Source: a virus. Taken from it: a DNA stretch of 22,004 nt. Below the pieces are notes generated by a model. That model was not told the DNA's origin. It ran no database searches and saw nothing but the letters and a program-made list of their open reading frames with translations. The translations under genes were made by a program, and so were the position numbers. Below are positions 8,368 to 14,908 of the stretch, in pieces (within the stretch, counting starts at the first letter, position 1; every line of letters starts with the position of its first letter). Location of the stretch: positions 1 to 22,004 of IMG/VR virus record IMGVR_UViG_3300025767_002389. One strand, given 5' to 3'.

Positions 8368-10195
8368 TGGTTATATTTTAGGAATTACTCGAGGCCATAA
8401 TGGAGGGGCATGTCTAGTAAAAGATGGAGAAATCGTCTTTGCTATTGAAGAAGAAAGATTAACTAGATTGAAATACGATGGAGGCCCTTTAGCTTCTATT
8501 ATATTAGCTAGAGAACATATTCCTAAAGGGGAAAAATTAGATTATCTAGTTATCGCGCATACACAAAGGCTAGAGAACGCGGGTGTTATCGATTATAGCG
8601 GCGATGACATGTACACTGGCCTGTGCAGAAAAATAGGCCTATTAGAAGATCACCCCGCGAATAATAACGATAAAATTATTGATTTAGCTGACATTCATCA
8701 CAAACTTCATGCTGCATGTGCGTTTTATAGGTCTGGCTTTGATAAGGCTATAGCTGTTATTATTGACGGTGCCGGGACATTTTCGACTCTACAATCAGAC
8801 ACCTTTGTAAATGGCGAACCAGAGATTACCTTTGAAGTAGAATCTATTATTGAATGCGAGTATCCTAGCGAGTTTACAAATCTATATAAACACCATGGTT
8901 TAAGAACTGCTTGCAAATCTTCAACCGGGATGATTGAGAATGATCTTAAATTTTCGTATAAGCAGCCAAAAGAAAATTTCACTATTAGCGTAACTGATAA
9001 AGCTGGAATCGTCAAATGCTATGAATCTATAACAGAGTATTGTGGGTTTCAAGCTATTGAAGCAGGTAAAACTATGGGACTATTCCCATATGGTAAACCT
9101 GACGACAGACTTCCTCCGTTGTTTGATTATAATTGTAATTTAATTTTAAGCAACAGGAACGCGGTTGCTCCGCAGTATCCGCAAACTGGATATTTTAATG
9201 CTGAGCTTTACGAAGGATATAAGTTTAGCGAAGTAGAAAGAGAAGAACTAAGTAAACTAGAAAATAGAAAAAACGCTGCCTATTGGGTACAAACGGAAAC
9301 TCAAAAAGCAGCGGCGGCATATATTAGAAAAGCTTACGAACAAACAGGGCAAAAGAATATCGTTGTTTCTGGTGGCTATGGTCTAAATTGTGTAGCTAAT
9401 TATTTTTATAGAGAAGAATTAAAAGATCTTATTGACGAAGGCGTAAATATTTACTGTGAGCCTATTTCTTCTGATGCTGGTACTGCTATCGGCGCTGCGT
9501 TAATTGTATCTAACTATCTTTCGAAAAATACCACGCCGATGAAAGACGACTCATTATATCTTGGACCACAATACAACTACTCGAAAAATACTTTAAATGA
9601 TTTATGTGAAACACATTTAAATCAGGAATTTAAAGTAGACAACAACATTGAACCTGAAGATGTTGCTGATATTCTTTCAAATAGAAATATTGTAACTATG
9701 TTCCAAGGAAGATCTGAAAACGGTCCTAGAGCTTTAGGTAATAGAAGTATTCTTTACGATCCATCTGATCCAGATGGAAAAGACTTTGTCAATACTGTAA
9801 AAAATAGAGAATTTTTTAGACCTTTTGCCGGCTCAGTACTAGAAGAAGATGCACACGACTGGTTCGATTTAAAAGGACTAGACGCATCTCCTCATATGAT
9901 GTACGCTGTTAACGTAAAAGAAGATAAGCAGGATAAAATTAAATCTATCACTCACGTAGATGGAACTTGTAGAATTCAAACTGTAAATAGAGATCAGAAT
10001 CCACATTACTATGATCTAATTAAAGCCTTTAAGGAGAAGACTAATATACCAATGGTTTTCAACACTAGCTTTAATTTAGGCGGAGAACCATTGGTTGAAA
10101 CTTTAGAAGATGCTATTAAAACATTAGCTAAAAGTGAAATTAACTATATGTATTTGCCAGAGCTAAAACAGCTATTGACTATTACAACTAATTAA
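8360..10195 (+). CDS. Full-length carbamoyltransferase (NodU/CmcH/TobZ family)
   Basis: The 611 residues match the usual length of the family, which moves a carbamoyl group from carbamoyl phosphate to a hydroxyl through a carbamoyl-adenylate. The N-terminal Kae1-like domain shows LGITRGHNGGACLVKDGEI (7-25), EEERLTR (30-36), HHKLHAACAFY (113-123, metal-site histidines), IIDGAG (134-139) and SSDAGTAIGAA near 370. The C-terminal YrdC-like domain begins about 399 (LYLGPQYN) and holds GRSENGPRALGNRSIL near 450, NREFFRPFAGSV and FNTSFNLGGEPLV. The start overlaps the GT9-like gene, with GAGG upstream. It meets the leftward epimerase tail-to-tail with stop codons sharing bases. The likely substrate is the sugar transferred by its neighbour: 7-O-carbamoyl heptose is known from Pseudomonas LPS core. 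That link is inference. Confidence 0.92.
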   Translation: MSSGYILGITRGHNGGACLVKDGEIVFAIEEERLTRLKYDGGPLASIILAREHIPKGEKLDYLVIAHTQRLENAGVIDYSGDDMYTGLCRKIGLLEDHPANNNDKIIDLADIHHKLHAACAFYRSGFDKAIAVIIDGAGTFSTLQSDTFVNGEPEITFEVESIIECEYPSEFTNLYKHHGLRTACKSSTGMIENDLKFSYKQPKENFTISVTDKAGIVKCYESITEYCGFQAIEAGKTMGLFPYGKPDDRLPPLFDYNCNLILSNRNAVAPQYPQTGYFNAELYEGYKFSEVEREELSKLENRKNAAYWVQTETQKAAAAYIRKAYEQTGQKNIVVSGGYGLNCVANYFYREELKDLIDEGVNIYCEPISSDAGTAIGAALIVSNYLSKNTTPMKDDSLYLGPQYNYSKNTLNDLCETHLNQEFKVDNNIEPEDVADILSNRNIVTMFQGRSENGPRALGNRSILYDPSDPDGKDFVNTVKNREFFRPFAGSVLEEDAHDWFDLKGLDASPHMMYAVNVKEDKQDKIKSITHVDGTCRIQTVNRDQNPHYYDLIKAFKEKTNIPMVFNTSFNLGGEPLVETLEDAIKTLAKSEINYMYLPELKQLLTITTN

Positions 10196-10989
10196 AAAGG
10201 ATAGCGAAACTCGTATTGTCCAATGTACGATTCGAGTTTTGCGTTATCAGACATCGTAAAATCCTGATATTGATTTTTTAAAGTATCAGGCATAGGAATT
10301 TCTATAATTTCCTCTTTATTCATGTGCTCAGCTAATTCCATAAATGAGCGCGGAGTTCCTGTGCCAACATTTACGATGTCTGATTTTTCTATATCAAAAA
10401 ATAATTCATGAATTTTACACACGTCATCTACGTGAATAAAATCTCTAAAAATATTTTTACTTCCTTCAAACACCTTTACATAATTAAACTCTTTCCATTT
10501 AGTAATTAGTGAAGCGCTATCTCCTTTATGTTCATCGTGTGGACCCATGACATTGAAATATCTAAATCCTTGCACTTTAATAGGAAGTTTATCTATGCTT
10601 TTTAGCACTAGTCTATCAAAAAGGTATTTCGACCAAGCGTAGGGATTAGTTGGCATCTTTGTATCGTCTTCTTTAAAAGGATGCTTTGAATGTGCAGTTC
10701 CATAAACCGATGCTGAAGAAGCGTATTGTAGATCAACTTTATTTTCACAGCACGCTAGGAGCAACTTATAGCTAAAGTCATAATTATGATCCATAATTTT
10801 ATTAACATCAGTTTCTGTAGTACTTGATATTGCGCCTAAATGAATAACTAAATCCTGATCTGTTACATCTGGAAATCCACCAACTGTATCATTCCATTCG
10901 AATCCAGTAACCTTGTGACCCTTTGACTCTAAATATGGTTTCATGTTTTTTCCAATAAAGCCTTTGTGGCCGGTCATTAAAATTTTCAT
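10192..10989 (-). CDS. hldD: NAD-dependent sugar epimerase, ADP-glycero-manno-heptose 6-epimerase-like (HldD/RfaD)
   Basis: This is a short-chain (extended SDR) epimerase of 265 residues. It has GHKGFIG (7-13) for NAD binding, HLGAIS (50-55), SSASVYG (91-97) and the catalytic pair Y117/K121 in NPYAWSK. FRYFNVMGPHDEHKGDSAS is very close to the HldD signature (FRYFNVYGP...HKG.MAS), and FIHVDDV matches the later SDR motif. HldD interconverts ADP-D-glycero- and ADP-L-glycero-beta-D-manno-heptose. It is shorter than E. coli HldD (310). The ATG at 10989 is preferred over an upstream TTG at 11016 because AAAGGAA lies just before it and the Rossmann motif begins at once. The ATG overlaps the kinase stop as ATGA, so the two are coupled. 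The 3' end overlaps the stop of the facing carbamoyltransferase. Other nucleotide-sugar epimerases are less likely given the HKG motif and the neighbours. Confidence 0.85.
   Translation of the reverse strand: MKILMTGHKGFIGKNMKPYLESKGHKVTGFEWNDTVGGFPDVTDQDLVIHLGAISSTTETDVNKIMDHNYDFSYKLLLACCENKVDLQYASSASVYGTAHSKHPFKEDDTKMPTNPYAWSKYLFDRLVLKSIDKLPIKVQGFRYFNVMGPHDEHKGDSASLITKWKEFNYVKVFEGSKNIFRDFIHVDDVCKIHELFFDIEKSDIVNVGTGTPRSFMELAEHMNKEEIIEIPMPDTLKNQYQDFTMSDNAKLESYIGQYEFRYPF
10194..10248 (-). terminator. Possible terminator hairpin at the end of the leftward hldE1-hldD unit
   Basis: An inverted repeat with arms at 10204-10213 and 10233-10242 (GCGAAACTCG / CGAGTTTTGC), extended by GATA/TATC at 10200-10203 and 10245-10248, has a 19-base loop. 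Read leftward it is followed by a T-run (10198-10194) that runs into the epimerase stop codon. It lies in the last codons of the epimerase because the convergent genes leave no gap. The leftward stem has an A-C mismatch and a bulge, so strength is uncertain. Read rightward the stem is better paired (G-U) but lacks a T-run. Confidence 0.35.
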
Positions 10990-11858
10990 GCTAATTCCTT
11001 TATTGATGTAATCCAATCATCTGGACTAATTGTGTACGTACCGTTTTTTGAAACAGCAATACCAGCTAAGGTATTTGCCGCTCGAGTTATTCCTGAAATG
11101 CCCATTCCTGCTTCTATTCCTAATGCAATACCAGCCATAAATGTATCACCTGCTCCAGTGACATCTGATACTTCTTCAACTTTAGAAGGATAATGTTCTA
11201 TAGAGTCTCCTATTAACAAAACTCCATCTTCACTTAAAGTAATTACTAAATATTCCAATTCTAAATGATCTCTAGTCAGCTGAGCTTTTGCCATTAATTC
11301 TTTTGGAGTATTACATTTACCTACGTAATCTTCAAATTCTTTTCTATTAGGTTTTAATAAATAGGCACCTTTATAATTATCTAAAGATAACTTGGGATCT
11401 ACTAAAACTTTTCCTTTACAATTTTTTATTAATTTTTGTGGATTTTTAATAGTACCTTTATTATAATCGGATAAAACTAATATTCCGTTTTTTTGAATAT
11501 TCCATTTTTCCAAAATAGAATCTTCTAGTTTGGTATCTTGTATATATTCTTCATCATCAAGCCTAGACATATATCTGCCATTAGATATAACTCTAGTCTT
11601 AAGTGGAATCTTATCTGTTTTTATAAAATAAAAATTTTGAGAAGGCGGAAACATATAAGAGTTGTTAGTGTCATAATAACATCCTAATTTTGCTTCTGTA
11701 TATGTTTGCACTATATTATTATAAACATTACCACATCCTCCCCATCGCTTTTCGCGAGAGGTTAAATCTACAATGGGAACGGGTGCTTCTGGGGAAATTC
11801 GAGTTGTAGTACCATAGATGTACTCATCTATAATCATATCACCTGTTACATAAATCAT
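10986..11858 (-). CDS. hldE1: D-glycero-beta-D-manno-heptose-7-phosphate kinase (HldE N-terminal domain / RfaE1-like)
   Basis: This 290-residue PfkB-family sugar kinase matches the kinase half of HldE. Motifs in order: YVTGDMIIDEYIYG (3-16), RISPEAPVPIV (20-30, diagnostic for HldE), GGCGNVYNNI (40-49), LSDYNKGTI (129-137), VLVDPK (151-156), LLKPNRKEFE (167-176), LVITLSEDG (204-212) and DVTGAGDTF (232-240) with catalytic D238. The family phosphorylates C1 of D,D-heptose-7-phosphate. The nucleotidyltransferase half of HldE is absent here and is a separate gene at 14895-15293. The start is only 30 bases from the divergent heme oxygenase and has only a weak AGG upstream. It is coupled to the epimerase by an ATGA overlap. 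Confidence 0.88.
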   Translation of the reverse strand: MIYVTGDMIIDEYIYGTTTRISPEAPVPIVDLTSREKRWGGCGNVYNNIVQTYTEAKLGCYYDTNNSYMFPPSQNFYFIKTDKIPLKTRVISNGRYMSRLDDEEYIQDTKLEDSILEKWNIQKNGILVLSDYNKGTIKNPQKLIKNCKGKVLVDPKLSLDNYKGAYLLKPNRKEFEDYVGKCNTPKELMAKAQLTRDHLELEYLVITLSEDGVLLIGDSIEHYPSKVEEVSDVTGAGDTFMAGIALGIEAGMGISGITRAANTLAGIAVSKNGTYTISPDDWITSIKELA

Positions 11859-11860
11859 TA

Positions 11861-11868
11861 TATAAATA
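11861..11868 (+). promoter_or_regulatory. T4-type late promoter (TATAAATA) before the heme oxygenase
   Basis: An exact TATAAATA lies in the 30-base gap between the divergent kinase and heme oxygenase genes, 20 bases before the ATG at 11889. A GGAG ribosome site lies at about 11880. The spacing matches the other late elements in this window, so the bilin genes appear to be expressed with the virion genes. Confidence 0.65.
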
Positions 11869-11888
11869 CCTATTTCAATGGAGTTGTT

Positions 11889-12422
11889 ATGGCGTTACGT
11901 GATCTCGTTAAAGACGTACATACTGAAGCAGAAGAAAGCCCGTTTGCAAAGCTGCTCATGTCAGGTGCTATATCTAAGCATCAGTACGCTAACTATTTAT
12001 ATCAGCAAGAAATGATATATTTTAGGTTAGAACAAAGGGCAGATAAACTTGGCATATTAGACGATATACCTGATATTAAAAGACATCATAAAATTGTAGA
12101 AGACTTTCATTCGTTAGAAGTAAATGATAGTTTTAAACTATATCCCGTTGTAAAAGAATATTGCGATTATGTAGAAGGCATTGATGAATACCAATGCTGG
12201 GCACATATGTACGTTCGGCACTTTGGAGATATGTATGGAGGCAATATGATTTCGAAACGTATTCCCTTTGGTTCGCATAACATGTATAAATTTGAAGATA
12301 AAAAAGGCCTTATAGAATATGTTAGATCTAAGCTAGATGATGATATGTACAAAGAAGCACAAAGCGTTTTTAAATATGCAACAGCGCTGTTTAAGGAGCT
12401 AGAAAAAGAATATGATCTTTGA
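11889..12422 (+). CDS. ho1: Heme oxygenase (biliverdin-producing)
   Basis: The 177-residue all-helical protein matches heme oxygenase. The proximal heme ligand is probably H11 in DVHTEAEESPF, and the distal glycine-rich helix is YVRHFGDMYGGNMISKRIPFG (about 109-129, corresponding to the family's GDLSGG). It also has YLYQQEMIYFRLE. It opens heme to biliverdin IX-alpha, CO and iron using ferredoxin electrons. It is shorter than cyanobacterial HO1 (about 240), mainly at the C-terminus. It overlaps the bilin reductase by 11 bases, which supports a two-step pigment pathway. Heme oxygenase genes are known as auxiliary metabolic genes in marine T4-like phages. Confidence 0.87.
   Translation: MALRDLVKDVHTEAEESPFAKLLMSGAISKHQYANYLYQQEMIYFRLEQRADKLGILDDIPDIKRHHKIVEDFHSLEVNDSFKLYPVVKEYCDYVEGIDEYQCWAHMYVRHFGDMYGGNMISKRIPFGSHNMYKFEDKKGLIEYVRSKLDDDMYKEAQSVFKYATALFKELEKEYDL
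11994..12001 (-). promoter_or_regulatory. Possible leftward late promoter octamer inside the heme oxygenase gene
   Basis: TATTTATA on the + strand is an exact TATAAATA on the - strand, 135 bases upstream of the leftward kinase start at 11858. It lies within Asn-Tyr-Leu-Tyr codons of the heme oxygenase, so it could be chance in AT-rich DNA. If used, it would give a late transcript of the kinase-epimerase pair, antisense to the start of the heme oxygenase. Confidence 0.25.
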
Positions 12423-13062
12423 AAAACTTATAGATGCAAGTGAAAGAATGCGAGCAATAGTTGAAAACCTCGCTACTACGAAACACACTCACAATTTCCC
12501 CTGGCCTGCAGATACGTATTTGTCTCCTGACATTTGGCGAAGAGCCGATTTAGATATTATCGATGCACGAGAAGATCGTAAACTTTGGATGATGCATTTG
12601 TGTGTATATCCTCATATAAATGATCCTGCTCCAATATTTGGATTTGATGTTATTGCAGGACCAAATAAAGTAACTGGGGCCTTTCACGACTTTAGTCCTA
12701 TAGATCCTAATAGCCATATATTAGCACAATTCAAAGAGAATGTACACAGTTTTATTCCATCAAAGAAAAGAGAACTACCTGACTGGGCTAAAGCAATTTT
12801 TAGTGGATCAATGGTTTCAGCCGGAAACGTTAGAGATCCTGACGAACTACAAGAGCTGTTAGATCTTGCGGTTAATAACTTAGACTACTTCATCCATAAT
12901 ATAGGTCTTAGCACTGACAACGACTATACCGATAAACATAACTGGTATGCAATAAACCAAAAGAAAAACCCACACACTCCGAGAGTCATGGAGAGCATGG
13001 GCGTAGATCCTGGTGTCGTTAGGAAATATATAGACGAGTGTTTATTTCCTGAAATTACTTAA
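12412..13062 (+). CDS. Ferredoxin-dependent bilin reductase (PcyA/PebS/PcyX family)
   Basis: The 216-residue protein fits the FDBR fold. VYPHINDPAPIFGFDVIAG (66-84) corresponds to the strand entering the central sheet; GAFHDFSPI (89-97) carries the conserved Asp (D93); and YAINQKKNPHTPRVMESMG followed by YIDECLFPEI at the end matches the family's Y...Q..N..T.R.L...G and Y....LF motifs. It reduces biliverdin, made by the gene it overlaps, to phycocyanobilin or phycoerythrobilin. PebS is known from cyanophages, and PcyX, which also makes phycoerythrobilin, from uncultured ocean phages thought to infect non-cyanobacterial hosts. The present protein is likely one of these, but I cannot decide which by reading. 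AAGGAG lies about 13 bases before the ATG. The 3' end overlaps the facing HAD gene by 8 bases. Confidence 0.85.
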   Translation: MIFEKLIDASERMRAIVENLATTKHTHNFPWPADTYLSPDIWRRADLDIIDAREDRKLWMMHLCVYPHINDPAPIFGFDVIAGPNKVTGAFHDFSPIDPNSHILAQFKENVHSFIPSKKRELPDWAKAIFSGSMVSAGNVRDPDELQELLDLAVNNLDYFIHNIGLSTDNDYTDKHNWYAINQKKNPHTPRVMESMGVDPGVVRKYIDECLFPEIT

Positions 13063-13654
13063 GATTCTTTTCAAATTCTGAAAGTGATTTAAATATTCGT
13101 GTTTTCTTTTTTATCTTTTGATTAGCAAAACTATTAAGTTTCTTAATAGTTTCTTCTGTTGGATTAATTAGAGCGAACCTAGATCCTACTTTGAATGCAG
13201 CTTTTGCATCTGCAATAGTATGTCCCACATACCATCCGTTTTTAAATTTTAAATGAGGATGTTCATCTTCGCAGCGCTTAAACATACCAGCGCTGGGCTT
13301 TACATATGGATCTGCCTTTTCTGTTCCAACTGAATAAAATATTCCCTCAATAGAAAATATTCCTGCTTGGCCAAAATCTTCCATCATTTTTAAATTAGCA
13401 GCATTTACTTCAGACTCAAGTCTACCTTTTTCATCCATGATTAAAACGACTTTATATCCTTTTAATCTTAGGCTTCGTATAGACTCAAGAGCTCCTGGCA
13501 AATACGAGTAATCGTTATCAGTAAATACATTTTTTCTTTCTAATCCAATAGTTGTTTTTGGAAAACTCTTCGGCCAATCTTGTTGTATATTCTGATTCTG
13601 ATTTACTTTATTAGGATCAAAATCTGGCACTTCCATTGATGCTAAATCAACCAT
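13055..13654 (-). CDS. GmhB-like HAD protein with substituted catalytic residues
   Basis: The 199 residues align by eye with GmhB (D-glycero-D-manno-heptose-1,7-bisphosphate phosphatase): TIGLERKNVF (35-44) lies over the family's IFLDRDG.IN, YLPGALESIRSLRLKGYKVVLI (51-72) over the PG...AL..L...GY....T segment, YVKPSAGMF (117-125) over RKP.PGM, and YVGHTIADAKAA (142-153) over VGD...D..A. Three of four HAD motifs are altered: nucleophile D to E39, second D to K41, motif II T/S to M73, and motif IV D to H145. K119 and D149 remain. The Zn-binding cysteine loop of GmhB is missing. It is last in the leftward operon, overlapping the gene before it by 8 bases. It is probably a pseudo-enzyme or a repurposed binding protein rather than a working phosphatase. 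Confidence 0.65.
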   Translation of the reverse strand: MVDLASMEVPDFDPNKVNQNQNIQQDWPKSFPKTTIGLERKNVFTDNDYSYLPGALESIRSLRLKGYKVVLIMDEKGRLESEVNAANLKMMEDFGQAGIFSIEGIFYSVGTEKADPYVKPSAGMFKRCEDEHPHLKFKNGWYVGHTIADAKAAFKVGSRFALINPTEETIKKLNSFANQKIKKKTRIFKSLSEFEKNLK

Positions 13655-14552
13655 TATTTAAATACGCTAATACTGCGCCCTCTGCTGAACCACTATCGCT
13701 TGGATTTGGTGGTATGTATATATTATCAAATATTTTGCTTGCAATGTTTGGTACAGATTTGTTAAATGCGACTCCACCGCTTAACACAATATTGCGGCTA
13801 TCTGTAATTTCTTTTGCATGAATTAAAACTTTAGTTACTAAACTCTCAAAAATTGTACGCGTGGCGCTGGCTATTTCTTTTTTACCGCTATCCCACCACA
13901 TTTGTCTAGCTCCACGGTGAAAGTTTACTCTAAATTTAGGTAGTGGATCCCATTGTTTTATTATATCATTTTCCATTTGCGTTACTAATTGTGAAAATGG
14001 TGTATATGATCTGGACAGTTGTTCAAACGCAGCTTCATCTTGTTGCGGCTTTAATCCGATGCGATCTGTCATAGCTGAATAGAATAGTCCGATGCTATGA
14101 GGATATTTAGTTGACTTTATTTTTTTAAGTTTGCCATTTCTGGCTTTCCATATAGATGTACAATCAAATTCTCCAATACTATCAAGAACCACAATAGTGG
14201 CATCTTTAAATCCACTATTGTAAAAAGCTGCAGCATGAGATTCATGATGGCCTACGTATTTCCATTTACAGTTTATATTAAGATCTCGTAAATATCTTTT
14301 AATGTTATTTCTTTTAAAAGGATGTTTTTGTCCTGCTATAAATTGTCTAATAGATTTAAGATATGGATTTTCATACCAGATAACTAAATCAGGTTTGCCG
14401 TTTTTCTTGGCTTCATCTATACATTCTGGCGTGTGTCGAGAGCCTTTACCTGAAATAGTATTTACAAGTTTAAATCTATTTCCTAAGTTATTGTCTTTAA
14501 AAATAGCTACAGACCAATCATGACCGTTCTTTGACATACCCCATATTATCAT
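13647..14552 (-). CDS. Carbamoyltransferase-family protein with N-terminal (Kae1-like) domain only
   Basis: The 301 residues match only the first half of the NodU/CmcH family. Visible motifs are IIWGMSKNGHDWSVAIF (2-18), VGHHESHAAAFYNSGF (100-115, metal-site histidines H102/H103/H106), IVVLDSIGEFD (120-130), LSGGVAFN near 259 and NPSDSGSAEGAV near the end (D286). The C-terminal YrdC-like domain with the FRPFA and FNTSFN motifs, present in the paralog at 8360-10195, is absent. The following sequence is a different intact gene in another frame, so this is not a simple frameshift. Metal and ATP-site residues are kept. It starts at an ATGA overlap with the cupin stop. It may cooperate with the full-length paralog or act on an activated carbamoyl donor; this is inferred. 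The start at 14552 has no good ribosome site, consistent with coupling. Confidence 0.8.
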   Translation of the reverse strand: MIIWGMSKNGHDWSVAIFKDNNLGNRFKLVNTISGKGSRHTPECIDEAKKNGKPDLVIWYENPYLKSIRQFIAGQKHPFKRNNIKRYLRDLNINCKWKYVGHHESHAAAFYNSGFKDATIVVLDSIGEFDCTSIWKARNGKLKKIKSTKYPHSIGLFYSAMTDRIGLKPQQDEAAFEQLSRSYTPFSQLVTQMENDIIKQWDPLPKFRVNFHRGARQMWWDSGKKEIASATRTIFESLVTKVLIHAKEITDSRNIVLSGGVAFNKSVPNIASKIFDNIYIPPNPSDSGSAEGAVLAYLNNG

Positions 14553-14908
14553 TTTTGACTATTGCCTTTGGCAACCCTATAATTATCTTCTACTGAATCT
14601 GGAGTAGAAACTTCTATAATAGTTCCTTTTTTAACGCAGATTACTTGGTGTGGTGTTAAAGGTTTTATTCTTACCGAATCTCCTGGATTTAACCTTTGTT
14701 TTTTAACGTCTGCACTTTCTGTTTCAATAGTAAGTAAATCAAAGACTCCTTCAAGAACAAAAAATGTTTCGTCCTTTAGCGCATGAAAATGCATTGAAAA
14801 CCTTGCAGCTTCATTAAATACTAATAATTTCCCTGTGTACTTATCGTTAGTAGCAAAGATATTTTCATGGCCCCAGCCTTTTTCGACAAAGCCTTCAAGT
14901 TGCGTCAT
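14549..14908 (-). CDS. Cupin protein, phosphomannose isomerase type II-like
   Basis: The 119-residue single cupin has a complete metal site: H40 and H42 in FSMHFHALKDETFF, E47, and H87 in PLTPHQV. KGWGHE near the N-terminus resembles the PWG of type II mannose-6-phosphate isomerase, and EVSTPDSVEDNYRV resembles that family's C-terminal EDD..R..D.YGR segment. The family catalyses aldose-ketose isomerisation of sugar phosphates. The ATG at 14908 is chosen over an upstream TTG at 14923 because AAAGGA sits just before it. It overlaps the nucleotidyltransferase upstream by 14 bases and the next gene by ATGA. It could supply the sugar-phosphate isomerase step otherwise missing from the heptose pathway, or make a different sugar. 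Confidence 0.72.
   Translation of the reverse strand: MTQLEGFVEKGWGHENIFATNDKYTGKLLVFNEAARFSMHFHALKDETFFVLEGVFDLLTIETESADVKKQRLNPGDSVRIKPLTPHQVICVKKGTIIEVSTPDSVEDNYRVAKGNSQK

Noticed and set aside
11857-11862. Leftward TATAAT at the kinase start as its promoter
   Set aside because: The box overlaps the ATG itself, so transcription would begin inside the gene, and the first ATG is needed for the conserved YVTGD strand. No -35 box fits.
13063-13130. Terminator after the bilin reductase gene
   Set aside because: The DNA is T-rich, but the only stem (CTTTTCA/TGAAAG) is about six weak pairs with a bulge and lies inside the facing HAD gene.
13055-14552. The short carbamoyltransferase as a frameshifted full-length gene
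   Set aside because: The sequence after its stop encodes a different intact HAD-type protein with no trace of the YrdC-like motifs, so the missing half is not in another frame.
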